From: Apiosordaria backusii
Taxonomy: Eukaryota; Ascomycota; Sordariomycetes; Sordariales; Lasiosphaeriaceae
Reading direction: 5' to 3'
Assembly (NCBI GenBank): GCA_030549205.1
Contig: JAUKTV010000007.1
Location: 744,001 to 808,000, forward strand
DNA length: 64,000 bases
In this document: piece after piece, positions 46,570 through 58,800 of the stretch
Layout of the letters: each line of letters starts with the position of its first letter
Position numbering within the stretch: the first letter of the stretch is position 1
The notes under the pieces: model-generated
Databases searched by the model: none
What the model was told of the DNA's origin: nothing
The model's input: the letters and a program-made list of their open reading frames with translations, nothing else
Made by a program: the position numbers and the translations under genes

Positions 46570-48327
46570 CCGATATTACTGCCTTTGTACGAACATGGAG
46601 ACCAGCTTCTGTTCCATTGTTGGTGTATTACTTTGACTCGCTCAAAGCCATGAAAGCACTTGAATACTCGAACGCAGCTCTCGGCTCGCTCAAAAGTCTA
46701 GAGGGCCACCTTTTCACCCAGGACCCTTCCACTCCAACAATGAACTCTCTGCTCCAAGAAAAAATGGACATGGCATTTGAGGCCTTGGTTCGCGAGAAAC
46801 TGCCTGCTTTTATCACTCACCGTTGGATCCAAGCAGCAAGTCTGACTATCAGGAAAAGAGTGACTGGAGCACTGCCCGAGGATCTCCAGCAGCTGTCTGA
46901 GGGTTTGGCAGAAGTGTTTTGCTTGACAGATCCATCGAGAGAAGACAATCCGATTGTGTTTGCATCTGATAGTATGACACTCGCACTCTCTGGCTTTTTA
47001 GTGTGAATACTGACTAACATCGTGACAGAATTCTACCGAACCACACAGTACGGTGTCAAGCATGTAATAGGCCGAAACTGCCGATTCCTTCAAGGTCCAA
47101 AAACGAACCCAGTTAGCATCGCCAGAATCCGGGAAAAATTGGCAGCGGGCAAAGAACACTATGAAACCATTCTCAACTACAGGCGAGATGGCTCCCCATT
47201 CATGAATCCTCATGTGCGCCCCGTTGCTCGACAGCCAAGGCGTTATGCGGTACATGATTGGCGCCCAAATCGACATATCTGGTCTTGTACAGGAGTGCGC
47301 AGGTCTCGATTCCCTCCAGATGCTCGTGGACAGGCAAATGTTTGCTTCATCGTCACCCTCTCAGGATTCCGAACACGCTTATCAGCCAGAGGCACGGACA
47401 GAAACTAAAACCCATTCAGAGAATACAGACCCTCAAGTTGCCCTTCGCCATCTCGCTGAAATGTTCACCGCGCCGGAAATCGAAACAATCCGTAAACACG
47501 GCGGCGAGCGCCACCGTTTCCGCTTTCCATCTCACCATCACAACCGCCGGCAGTCCCCCCTTCGAGACGAAGATACCGTCAGCTGGGCCAAACCCCGTCT
47601 CGTTATCCAGGACGATGACCTCGAGGACGATGTCTTCAACCCCGCTATCCCCCGACCGTTATTTCATTCATCTCTATCAGCCAACATTGAAGAATTATCT
47701 GACCTTTCTGGTGGTAAACTAACCGGAATCTACTCACAATACCTCCTGCTTCGTCCTTACCCGTCTCTTCGCATCCTCTTCGCCTCTTCTTCTCTTCGGT
47801 TACCTGGAATCCTTCAAACCCCCTTCTTATCCCGTATCAGTGGCTCTGATCGGGTTAGAGAAGAACTCTCACAAGCATTCAAGGACGCCAATGTCGTCAC
47901 TGCCAAAATTAAGTGGTTGACTAAAACGGGAATCTCCTCCTTGAATTTAGCCGCTGCAGCAGGGACACAGCAGCAGCAGGGGGGCAGAACGACGTGGATA
48001 CACTGCACGCCGTTGATGGGGAGCAACAGCATTGTGGGGGTCTGGATGGTGGTCATTGTGGACGATGAGATGGAGATTAATAATAGGGAGAGTAGGAGGA
48101 AGGTGGCGCCGGTGATTGACCTGGGGTTTCTGAGACGGGGACCCGCTAGGGGTGCTGAGATAGAAACTTGGATGGGTGAATGGAAAGTCAGATGGGTAAT
48201 AGGAAGGGAGGTAGAGTATGATGCTATCAATTTGGCTAGTTTGTCGCATTTGGATTTGAGTTTGCCGCCTGATCATCAGGGTCATGGGCATCCGATGCAT
48301 CAAGGGGGGAATATCACGGCTAGGTAG
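46570..48327 (+). CDS. LOV-domain (blue-light receptor type) protein, 5' end unresolved, frameshifted
   Basis: The supported exon begins at 46570 after AACAG and reads ADITAFVRTWRPASVPLLVY. A likely upstream exon ends in NGRYN-G at 46507 (intron 46508..46569). A second intron is 46972..47028. The LOV core has EGLAEVFCLTDPS, FYRTTQYG, the flavin-adduct motif GRNCRFLQ with its Cys codon at 47079-47081, NYRRDGSPFMN, and MIGAQIDISGL. The N-terminal helical part may be the RGS-like module found in fungal RGS-LOV proteins; that is inference. After FMN at 47207 the frame slips: LMCAPLLDSQG continues only in another frame from 47209 and runs uninterrupted to 48327 (about 370 residues, unknown C-terminal domain). 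Two missing bases, or one extra, would explain it. Without repair the LOV fold is cut before its last strands. Confidence 0.8.
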
Positions 48328-48597
48328 GGCTTGTCAGGGGGGTAGATCTGTAGGACGGAGTTGGGGGTCATTGGTCAAGCTATGTATGGTGTTGGCATTA
48401 TGATTTGGGAGCTTTGGGAAGTAGTTTCTTTTGTTGGCTAGTAGAATGGGATGTGGTATCCCATCGTGACAGGCGTTTATGAGTATTAGAATTAGGTGAA
48501 CAATCACAGCATTTTAACTTGTAATCGTACTCGAAAAAATATACAGAAAACATCCAGAACACTAGCTACAAAACGCCAACAAACCACTCACTCCCCT

Positions 48598-49656
48598 TTA
48601 CAACTTCGACCCCTTCCCCCCATTGAGATACGACCCCGCCAACTTCAACATCTCCACCGCCTCGCTCACCATCTCCTCCACAATCTCTTTAGCAGGCTGA
48701 ACTTTAGTAATCGCGCCCGCAACCTGCCCCATCAAATGCGGCGGGTCAATCTCATTCCCCTTGTCCAAATCATACTCGATCGGCACCACGCCCTTCGACG
48801 TCAACTCTTTAATCATCTCGGGCTTTGCATGCCACCCCCTCACCCAGTCGTTCGTCTTCATCCTCAGCGGCCTTCCCGACAAAACCAGCGTCCTTTCCGT
48901 CTCGTCAAACCCGCACTCCACCACCGCTTGTTTATGCTGCTCTGAGCAGCCCGCCTCCTTGGAAGCGACAAACCTCGTCCCAACCCACACCCCCACCGCA
49001 CCTTGCATCAGCGCCGCTGCCAACCCCCTCCCGTTGTAAACCCCCCCCGCAGCCACCACCATCGCCTCCTGCCCCCCCAACATTTTCGGCCGGTATCTCC
49101 GTGCAACATCCACCACAGCCGGAATCAGCACCGTCCCACTTATATCCCCCGTATGCCCCCCTCCCTCCCCTCCCTGCGGACACACCATATCCACCCCTAG
49201 ATCCAACGCCTTGACAGCATGCTTCGGATGCCCAACCATATTCATGATCAGAATCCCCGCATTGTGCAGTTTGTCTATGACATACTTTGGTGGGACGCCA
49301 ACGGCGCAGACGAAGAGCTTGGCGCCGGAGGAGATGGTGATGTCGATTAGCTCGTCGAGCTTGCCGGCGGTGTAATCGTGGTTGGTTTTACGGGCTGATC
49401 CGCCAACTTGTGGGAGCGCGAGGTCGATACCGAACGGGAGGGAGGGATGGGCAAGGAGGGATTTGAGCTCGGTGATGATGCTTTGGAGTTGGGAGGGCGT
49501 GTACATGAACCCGCCGATGACTCCTAGGCCGCCGGAGTTGGAGACGGCTGCGGCGAGGGGGGCGGAGGAGGTGCGGGCCATGCCTGCGAGGATGATGGGA
49601 TGCTGGATGCCCAGCAGGGAGGTCAAGGGCGTGGAGATTGGGCCTTGGGGAGCCAT
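48598..49656 (-). CDS. nitronate monooxygenase family protein (2-nitropropane dioxygenase type)
   Basis: FMN-dependent enzyme family that oxidises toxic nitronates such as propionate-3-nitronate; natural substrates in fungi are often unclear. Single minus-strand exon, 352 residues from the ATG at 49656 (MAPQGPISTPLTSLLG). The TIM-barrel signatures are present: HPIILAGMARTSSAPLAAAV at the N-terminus, GGLGVIGGF, the Gly-rich block CPQGGEGGGHTGD with the conserved His, VAAGGVYNGRGLAAAL, and GAVGVWVGTRFVASKEA. Stops 270 bases from the convergent LOV gene. The upstream leader holds an (AGGT)n microsatellite. Confidence 0.92.
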   Translation of the reverse strand: MAPQGPISTPLTSLLGIQHPIILAGMARTSSAPLAAAVSNSGGLGVIGGFMYTPSQLQSIITELKSLLAHPSLPFGIDLALPQVGGSARKTNHDYTAGKLDELIDITISSGAKLFVCAVGVPPKYVIDKLHNAGILIMNMVGHPKHAVKALDLGVDMVCPQGGEGGGHTGDISGTVLIPAVVDVARRYRPKMLGGQEAMVVAAGGVYNGRGLAAALMQGAVGVWVGTRFVASKEAGCSEQHKQAVVECGFDETERTLVLSGRPLRMKTNDWVRGWHAKPEMIKELTSKGVVPIEYDLDKGNEIDPPHLMGQVAGAITKVQPAKEIVEEMVSEAVEMLKLAGSYLNGGKGSKL

Positions 49657-50541
49657 GATGGAAGTTGTTGCTGGGTGGGAGGTGAGATGAGAGGTGAGGT
49701 AGGTAGGTAGGTAGGTGGTGTAAGTGATGCTCGTGAGATAAAGTGACCACAGCAAGTACCGATCACAACTAGTAATGTTGAAGGGATGAAATATCTGAAA
49801 GAGCAAAGAAATAGTCAAGAAACAGAGGAAAGAAAGATGAACCCCCAGATATATCTTCCCAGATCGATCTCCCCCCCCTGCCTTAGATGCACCGTCGTCA
49901 ACGAACTCCCTCCCCAAAACGGTCTAGAGAAGGCGGGAAACCCACTGTGGGTCTGGGGTAGGGTGTTGCCAAGGACCCAAAACCTGGGGAGGGATGCGGG
50001 GAAGCTGGTGAACACGCCTCAAAGAAGGGTACGTTGCCGAGGCATCTCCAACTGCTGAGACCTCTCACCCTCTCTCCAGCTGATGAAAGATCAGATCGAG
50101 TTTTTGAAGACCATTTTGGGGCTAGGGTGTGTCTTTGGGGACGGAGTTGAAAGTGGGATTTGAAATCCGACCGACTGGGTGATGAGAGAATGATTGGATG
50201 GATTGCTAAACTGCTGACCAGGGCAAAATATGTCTGCATGTTCTCAATCATCAACTCAGTCTCCCTGCCATCTACCGTTTTGTTTTGGCTACCGCATCCA
50301 ATGTATAACAACACCTTGTTCTCAGAAAAAGATGATGATATCAAATAATAATAACAGTAGGAGTAGTAGTAGTAGTAATTTGTAACAATACAAACGTCAG
50401 CTCTCATACCAAGCCGTGTGCTATCGTCGTAAGCCATAAAAACACATTTCAAAGCATTTATCTCATCATTGTCTGTCATAAGCCCTTCCGTCGCTCCCTT
50501 CCCGCCCTCCATCTAGGTATCTTCTTGTAATAGTATAATAT
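49657..50541. other. intergenic, NMO promoter and 3' flank of the next gene
   Basis: Contains an AGGT microsatellite at about 49695-49720, immediately upstream of the nitronate monooxygenase start, and a TAG/TAT-rich run near 50345-50380. No gene seen. Confidence 0.45.
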
Positions 50542-52019
50542 TTAACCAAAATGAGGCAGCCTCGCAGGAACAAACTGCACCGCCGGCACAGTCTCGCCCA
50601 CCTCCTGTATCTTCTTAGGTTCTGTAGGTAAATCCGGCTCTTGACTTTGATTTTGTTGTAATAGTGGTTTTTCCACCGGTGGTATCTTTGGCTCTCTCTC
50701 CGGCTCATTCTCTTCCTCTTCGCGCCCCAAACTTTGCAGTGTCCCAGTGACACTATAAGGCGACTGATCTTCACTCTCCGCAGAATAATCATCCACACTC
50801 AACCCCCTCTTCACCGCCAACTGACTCGCCGCCCTCCTCCTCTTCTCAATCTCTTCATCCTCTTCCCTCTTAGCCCGCTCCTCCTCCTGCTGCAGCTCCT
50901 CTAGAGACGGTATACCCAACGGCACAGCATCCCCATCCTCATAATCCGGAAAAGGCGACGCCGACAGGTTCCCATCCGGCGTGTGCCCAGAATCAAGCGT
51001 AGTCCTCGACACCGTCCTCGAGAGCCCCTTTTTACTATCCCTATCCGCCGGCCGTTTCCCTTTACTGCTCCTCGTCCTATTGCTACTCCGATCATCCACC
51101 CCCCAACCCTATTCAGCGCAACCGTAAATTCATTCTCATCCAACGGCACAGCATCCTCATCCCCTTCCCCATCACTCGGAAACAAATCCCCTCTCGACCT
51201 ATACGAACTGCTCGTATCCCCCGATTCCGTCGTGTTACTCCTCGTCCTGGTACTCGACTCCTCCCCTCCCCTCCTCCTCTTCTTCCTCCCCTCACCGCCC
51301 TCACGCTCTTCCTCCCGCCCCCCAAGCAGCGGCCTCTGTTCCTCCTCCCCCCCTTGCCCCCTCCCAAAAGTCCCACCGCCAGGGTGATCCCTCAAATTAG
51401 CAGCCGAAGGCTTATACCTCAAACTCCCCACAATCTTAAACGGCAACCTCCCCAAAAACCCCAGCGGCGCCGTCCTAGGGATGACATTCGGGTCCTCATC
51501 CTCCAGCAACCCCGTCTGTTTCCTCCTCGGCCCCCTAGTCCCATAACTCATCCCCCTCTTCCTCCTCGGCTGCTGGTCCACCTCATCCCCATGCTGCCCC
51601 CTACCACTACCACCACCCACCGCCCCCGTCCCAGCCAGCAAACGATCCCAATCCTCACTATTCACTCCCCACCTCCCCCAACCTGACCCTGTCCCACCGG
51701 TAGTACCTTCATGGTCAGGATCCTCTTCCACATCGCCATAGTAATCATCCCAATCGTCGTAAAAGTCAAACGTGAACTCCGCCCTCGTCCTCCTCGCGCC
51801 GCGGTCTCTCTCCCGGGCGCGGCGGGCGCGTTCCTCACGGTCGCCCAGGCAGACGCTCGTGCAGGAATCCAGCGCTTGCCCCAGAGAGGCGAGGCAGGGG
51901 TTGATGTACGTGTGCCCAAAGGTCCAAATATTAGCCGCGGCCGTCTCCGTTACCGCCTCGGTCGTGTGCGAGATTTGGTTCCAGCGCTGGCGCATGCGGG
52001 GGTCTTGGATGAAGGCCAT
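50542..52019 (-). CDS. conserved fungal protein of unknown function, frameshifted
   Basis: Starts at 52019 with MAFIQDPRMRQRWNQISHTT and a helical, Cys-containing segment (SLGQALDSCTSVCLGDREER). An acidic-aromatic block follows (FTFDFYDDWDDYYG), then Gly/Arg/Glu-rich low complexity with short conserved-looking islands such as GFLGRLPFKIVGSLRYKPS. The frame breaks at the C6 run 51099-51104: the upstream frame turns into Arg/Gly-rich nonsense, while another frame continues as VDDRSSNRTRSSKGKR, then PSLEELQQEEERAKREEDEE and an ordered end VQFVPARLPHFG. One more base in the run makes a single ORF of about 492 residues. The N-terminal block looks conserved among filamentous fungi; I cannot assign a function. 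Confidence 0.75.
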
Positions 52020-53093
52020 TTTGGCTGCTGTCTTCTTCTGTCTTCTTTGTAGAAGGAGAGAGAGAGATCGGCTGATAGGAGCGAAATAAATAAAAATGGT
52101 GGGCTTGTAAAGGTAGATTTAGGTTCGGGCTTCGTGGCAGAAACGCTAATCGTTGCGCTCGTTTGTTGGTCTTGTGTCCTTATTCAACCCGCTCCAAAAT
52201 TCCAAACTCTCAATCCGGACGACGAGATCCGTGTCGTCGTCGGAACTGTGTCCTTCCCCAGCTGCTACTGCGCGATTGTTGATTCAAGAGGACCGACGTC
52301 GCCGCAGCCTGGCGCAAACAATCTTTTGTATCGGCATCGATGGGGAGAAGAAGCAGGAGGGGCATAGGTGGTAGGAAGAAAAAAAGAAAAAAAGAAGGAC
52401 TAGCAGGAGTTGTTCGTCGCGGAGGCGCAAACAAAGGGTTTCTCGGTTCAAGTGTGTCGGGTCCCGTCCGTCTCGTCGGGGGGCGGCAGGGTAAGGTAAA
52501 GTTCTATCTCAGGTTATGGTACACGTTGACGGAAACTACTTGGCGTTCCCGGAAAAAGGTGAGGAATGGTGACCCAGGAGAAAAAGGATCGCAAGAAAGG
52601 GAACATTGAACTGGAGAAGGGAAACACTGTTTCAGAATGGCTTCAATAGCAACGAGGGAGTGCATGCAGGGCAGTGTGCCAGGGCGGGCGCGGATGGGGC
52701 CACTACAGCCAAGGTGGACAGGTCTCGGCAGTCTGCAGTGTCTTGCAGCAGCAAGTGATGCTTCGGTGGGGTCTGGATAAATGCATAGAGCTCGGATAAT
52801 GGCACGCTAGGTACACGTTTGGTGCATAACCCAGTGTTTCCCTCGCGATGATATCATCGTCCTTGACCTCGACCGTTTGACTCGACCGGCCAGATCTGAT
52901 TTGAAGGGGTAATAACAGACTGGTGTAAAGATGCACACGTTGAAATAGCCCGGGAGTCTGGTGATTCTCAATACACAGCATTTTAGAGACTTGACACTGC
53001 CTACAAGGTCAGTGGGCAAATTTAGAGGGGAGAATCGCACTTTTGTTCGCTGGGGGTAAGCATATGATTGTATGACTATTCTGACATGATGTT
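52020..53093. other. intergenic between two minus-strand genes
   Basis: About 1.07 kb. The part nearest 52020 is promoter and leader of the unknown gene; the part nearest 53093 is the 3' flank of the taxilin gene. No coding features are seen. Confidence 0.45.
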
Positions 53094-54993
53094 CTAGCGG
53101 TGGCCGTTGGTGGTGGCAGCGGCCGTTGGCGCAGGGGGAGGTCTCTCCGGGCCATACTGCTGCAACTCATTCTCCGGGCCATACTGCTGCAACTCATTCT
53201 CCGGGCCATACTGCTGCAACTCATTCTCCGGGCCATACTGCTGCTGCTCATCCTCAGTCTCATCATCGTACTCATCTCCGTCTTCGCTGACCTCCTCATC
53301 CTCCTCACCCTCATCGTCCTCGTCCTCGTACTCGCTCTCGTCCCCTTCGAGGTCGCCTTCCGCATACCCATTCTCCACAGGGTTGGTGAGGCCCTGAGGA
53401 ATGCCACGGCCCTGCTGCTGCATCTGCCGGATAATACCATTGAGCTTATCCACCTTCTTCTTCAGATCCTCGACTTCAGTGAGGTTCTTTGACCGTTCCT
53501 CGGCCATCTTGAGGATGTTGCTGTTGACGTGATCGTGCTTCCGCTTAAGAGTTTCATTCTCGCGCTCCAGCCTCTTGGTCTTCTTGGACATGTCCTCCAT
53601 TTCCTTACGGAACGTCATGAATAGCTCGTTGCTGTTGTTCAAAGTATCCTCAACCTATAGGATTATGTTAGTCCAGAGACCTTTGCATAGACAGCGGGCA
53701 ATATCACACACCTGCTTGAACTTCTCCACGTAAACGTTGAGCTGGTGCCTAAGCTCTGACTCGGTCTGAGAAAAGGTTTGGACCTGCGCATTGAGCTGCC
53801 GTGACCGGGTGAGCTCCGCCTCATAGTTCTTCTTCTCGCGCTCAAATCGGGCAAGATTGTATTGGACCTCGAGTTCCTTGGTGCGCATCTGAGAGTGAAA
53901 GTGCAACTCGCGGAGCTCATATTGATCAATCATGGACTTGAACCGTTCTCGGAAACTGATATTTGTAAGCAAATATTGCCATGAAACTTTGAGCAGACAA
54001 TCACACTTACAACTTTTCCGTATTCATGTCAACCACTTGTTTGCGCGGATTGTCTTTCTCCTCCTGTTGGTCATCCATCCTGCGGAGCAAGCCAGAGTAC
54101 CTTTCATCCCATGTCTGTTGACTGCGGATTTGGGTATCGCTAAGGGTTTTGTTCTCGTTCTACATCAGACAGCCAAGGAATCAGCGCAAAAGTCTCTCAC
54201 CATTTTCATACCAGGACAGCAGTGCTACAAACCTTGAGCTTGTTGTTCTCCTTTTGAAGCTCGCGGCAGAGCTTTTCCAGTTTCTCCTTCAGGGACGTGG
54301 TTTTGTTCAGTTCGGTACGGGTGTTGTCCTTGTCCTTCTGGAGCTGGTCGCCGCGCTTTTTATTCTTGATACTTTCGCGCTCATGGCGTTTCATCTCAGC
54401 CAACAGATCCGAGCATCGTTTCGTCAGATGCTCAATCTTTTGCAAGTCGTTCATCCGAGAGGTCTGGTTGTGCAACTCCCTGTTGGCTTTGCGGACTTCC
54501 CGCTCTGCGTACGATCTCTTGTCAGCCCATATTCCAGTCATGAGTGGCTTGTGTTCCGTGGTCCCATGGTCCTGGGTGTGAGGTTTGTGCAAATGGCACA
54601 AACCAGAACCCCGAAAAAAGCCTTTCTCCCGACAACGCGGCGACCACCGAAACCTCCCCACTCGACACGCAGAAAACAGGGTAAACACCCACCAATCTCG
54701 GCCTCCTGGTCCTTTTCTCCCGCCGCGTCGAGTTCCAACTGAGAAATGCGCTGGGCGATGAGCTTCGAGGCCTCGGTCGGCTCCGGCTTCTTCTGCTTCC
54801 CCTTCTTTCCCGTCATGGCCGCGGCGGAAGGCGGGGCGGGGGCGGGCCGGTTCTCGTGAGTGTGGGCAGCATGCCCATTCGCAACGGGAACCGCATCGAC
54901 AGGCGGCTGGCTCGGAACTCCGTTGGCTACCGGCGTAGCTGGTCGGGGTGCCGTCGTTGTTGCTGAGGCCACGAGAGGGTTGGCGTTGGACAT
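53094..54993 (-). CDS. taxilin family coiled-coil protein
   Basis: Five minus-strand exons (54993..54693, 54504..54233, 54159..54011, 53955..53712, 53654..53094) give 508 residues. All introns have standard GT..AG ends and every join keeps the heptad pattern. The N-terminus is Ala/Pro-rich and disordered. The central 300 residues are one long coiled coil with taxilin hallmarks: KLEKLCRELQKENN, the FRERFKSMIDQYELRELHF block, and EKFKQVEDTLNNSNELFMTF. Animal taxilins bind syntaxins and act in vesicle traffic; fungal roles are less clear. The C-terminus is very acidic and ends with a Gln/Tyr/Pro repeat made by a 27-base minisatellite (53146-53253). The Met at 54993 is the first ATG in frame. Confidence 0.92.
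53146..53253. repeat. 27-base coding minisatellite, four units
   Basis: Units start at 53146, 53173, 53200 and 53227. The first three are identical by eye and the fourth differs in its second half. Read on the minus strand, each adds nine residues of the form ELQQYGPEN to the taxilin C-terminus. Because the unit is a multiple of three, copy-number change would not break the frame. Confidence 0.92.
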
Positions 54994-55896
54994 TCTCGCG
55001 AGTCTCGGAGTGTGTTCGGGTTGTCCAGGCAAATCGATGCGATGCGGGGCTGCTGCAATCCCAAGCCAGCTAACTCGTCCGGGTCACTGGCAACGGAGAA
55101 TTCGACCTGATACTATCCAAGGGATCCTAAAATCAAGAGCAAAGCGGGGGGCACGATGGTTCGCCGGGGGTTGTCGTCGAGGTGGGAGCGAAAAGTGTTG
55201 ATGTGTCGGTTATTTCAATCAGTGGACACTCGGCCGGTCACACAAATTGCATGCGTCCCGCCGTGCACGGGCGGTGGTGGCTATTGTTTGCTTCCTCTAT
55301 AGCCTCTATAGCCTCTATAAATTACGGAGACTTCCCATGGGCTGTCGTGTGGTCTCGTGTGGTCTGGCCAAATTCAGCGAAGGGGAGGGTGATGTTGCTC
55401 GCTCGGCGTGGTGGAATGCAGAGATTGCTCTCCTGCGTGGCTCCAGAATTGGATGTCGTCGCAGTTGCATTAGTCCAGTCCCCAGGTTCTGCCCCGAACA
55501 AGCCTCACTGTTCAGGCTGGCAAACACGGAACAGTGGAGCTGCCCTCGCTGTGCCTCGCTGTAACTCGGGGACGCTAACCCGCCCGACTCAGCGGTTCCG
55601 CGTGTTGCGAGTCGGGCCGTTGAGCGATATAATGGTACTTTGATGTCATAGCAAGCCACACCAGCAGGCGGGTCTCTCACTATCAATTTGTCAACGCGCC
55701 AACGTCCAACGGGATGGGTCAATTTCTGATTTCCATCATTGAATCATTTGCTTCCATCTACTAGTAACCTTCAAGTCGACTCCAGGACAGCCGCAGGTCT
55801 GCTGTCAACATACAGCATTTCCTACTTGATAATATCGGCCGGTCCGCTGCATCGCCCTATCTCGAGACGAGGACGACAAACACGACATAGCCCAAT
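54994..55896. promoter_or_regulatory. divergent taxilin/CYM1 promoter region
   Basis: About 900 bases between two divergent starts. It includes a three-fold CCTCTATAG tandem repeat at about 55294-55319, ending in TCTATAAATT. No gene is supported. Confidence 0.45.
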
Positions 55897-58800
55897 ATGC
55901 TTCGAAACACAGTAAAGAGGAGCGCAAAAGCTGCCACGGAGCTCTCACAACTTCCCAAGATTGGCGAGAAGCTTCACGGCTTTACACTCCTACGGACGAA
56001 GCATGTTCCAGAGCTGGAGCTGACGGCACTGCACCTGCGGCACGACAAGACGGGCGCCGAACATCTCCATATTGCACGAGACGATAGCAACAATGTCTTC
56101 TCCATTGGCTTCAAGACCAACCCCCCAGATGATACTGGTGTCCCGCACATCCTGGAGCACACCACACTTTGTGGCAGTGAGAAGTGTGTACCCGGCCATT
56201 CCATTCAACATCTACATTGCTAGAACTTGGCTAACTCGGTAAAGATACCCTATCCGTGACCCATTCTTCAAGATGCTTCCGCGCACCCTCTCCAACTTCA
56301 TGAACGCTTTCACGGCCTCAGACCACACATTTTACCCCTTCGCCACGACGAACTCCCAGGATTTCAAGAATCTCATGTCGGTCTATCTCGATGCCACACT
56401 GCGTCCCCTGCTCAAGAAGTCCGACTTCACTCAAGAAGGGTGGCGTATTGGACCAGAGAACCCTCAGGCTCTCGCTTCGGGTCAGGCGGAAGTCAAGCCC
56501 GAGGATAGAAAGCTTGTGTTCAAGGGCGTTGTGTACAACGAGATGAAGGGTCAGATGTCTGATGCTGGTTATTTGTTCTACATCCGCTTCCAGGACCACA
56601 TCTTCCCAGACATCAACAACTCGGGAGGTGACCCTCAGAAAATCACCGACCTGACGTATGAGCAACTCAAACAGTTCCACGCCGAACACTACCACCCAAG
56701 TAATGCCAAGGTCTTTACCTATGGTGACATGCCGTTGGCAGACCACTTGCAGGAGATTGATGCTCAGCTTGGTGCTTTCGAAGCCATCAGAGGCGACCTG
56801 GCCAACCACAGACCCATTGATCTGAGCAGCGGCCCAAGAGAAGTCAAGCTCTACGGACCCATCGATCCTCTGGTGGACCCTAGCAAACAATTCAAGACCT
56901 CCGTTTCTTGGGTTCTTGGCGACACTTCGGATGTAGTAGAGTCCTTCTCTCTATCCTTGATCTCGGCGCTGCTTACCGATGGATATGGCTCGCCGCTCTA
57001 CAAGGGGCTGATTGAAAGTGGCCTTGGCACCGATTGGAGTCCCAACACCGGCTATGACAGTTCGGCCAAGCTTGGAATCTTCTCCATCGGTTTGACCGGT
57101 GTCCAGGAGGCCGATGTTCCCAAGCTGAAATCGGCTGTGCGGGATATCCTCCGTCAAATGCGGGATAAGGGCTTTGAGCGATCCAAGATTGATGGCTACC
57201 TGCACCAGCTTGAGTTGGGCCTTAAGCACAAGACGGCCAACTTCGGCATGTCTCTCCTGCACCGTCTCAAGCCCAAATGGTTTACCGGGGTTGACCCCTT
57301 CGATTCCCTGTCCTGGAATGATACTCTGACTGCCTTTGAGGAGCGTTACGCCAAGGGTGGGTACCTCGAGGGCTTGATGGAGAAATATCTGTTGAATGAC
57401 AACACATTGGCTTTCACCATGGCGCCATCTCCCGAGTTTGCCCAGGAGCTTGCAAAAGAGGAAGAAACCAGGCTGAAGGGCAAGATCGCTCAGGCCATCG
57501 AGTCTGCTGGTGGCGAGGAGCATGCCCAGAAGGCTTTTGAGACACAGGAGCTGGCTTTACTGGTTGAGCAAGGAAAGTCGAACACTGAAGATCTCAGCTG
57601 CCTTCCGAGTGTACATGTCAAGGACATTCCGCGATCAAAAGAGCCCGTTCTGCTCAGGAACGAGACCGTGGACAAGGTCAAGCTTCAGTTGCGGGAAGCT
57701 CCTACAAACGGCCTCACTTACTTCCGGGCTATCAACACATTGGAGAACTTGCCAGATGAGCTTCGCCAGCTCATTCCTCTTTTTACAGACTCTATCATGC
57801 GCCTCGGTACCAAGGACATGACAATGGAGCAGCTGGAGGATCTTATGAAGCTGAAAACGGGTGGTGTTTCGGTTGGCTACCACACAGCCTCGAACCCGTC
57901 TGACTTCAAGCAGGCGACTGAGGGCCTCATCTTCAGCGGAATGGCCCTGGACCGTAATGTACCAATCATGTTTGACTTGGTACGTAAGCTGGTTGTCGAG
58001 ACCAACTTTGACAGCCCAGACGCAGCCCAGCAAATTCGGCAGCTGCTGCAGGCCTCTGCTGATGGTGTCGTCAACGACATTGCCTCGTCTGGCCACGCAT
58101 ATGCCCGTAGGGCGGCTGAGGCAGGCTTGTCCTGGGATGCTTTCATTCGGGAGCAGGTGAGCGGGCTGTCGCAAGTCAAGTTGGTGACAAGCTTGGCGAG
58201 CAGGCCCGAATCGGACCAGCTGGTCGATGTCATCGACAAGTTGAAGCAGATTCAGCAGTTTGCACTCGCAGGGAACATTCGGGCCTCGCTCACTTGCGAT
58301 ACTGAGAGCGTCAACAACAACACCACCGCTCTTTCCAAGTTTCTGGGCTCAGTACCCCAGCGTGCTGCCTCGTTCCCTGCCCGGCCAGCCCCCCAGTTTG
58401 CGAGAAACATCAAATCATTCTACCCCTTGCCATACCAGGTCTACTATGGAGCGCTGGCTCTGCCAACTGTCTCGTACACATCACCTGACAACGCCCCTCT
58501 TCAAGTCCTCTCGTCGCTTTTGACTCACAAACACCTGCATCACGAGATCCGCGAGAAGGGAGGCGCCTATGGTGGCGGTGCGTATTCCCGTGCCCTGGAC
58601 GGCATTTTCGGCTTTTACTCATACCGCGATCCCAACCCCGTCAACACGATCAACATCATGCGCAGCGCCGGACAGTGGGCTGTTGACAAGAAGTGGTCGG
58701 ATCGGGACCTCGAGGACGCCAAGATCTCCATCTTCCAGGGCGTCGATGCTCCTCGCGCCGTGAACGAAGAAGGCATGGGCAACTTCCTGTATGGAATCAC

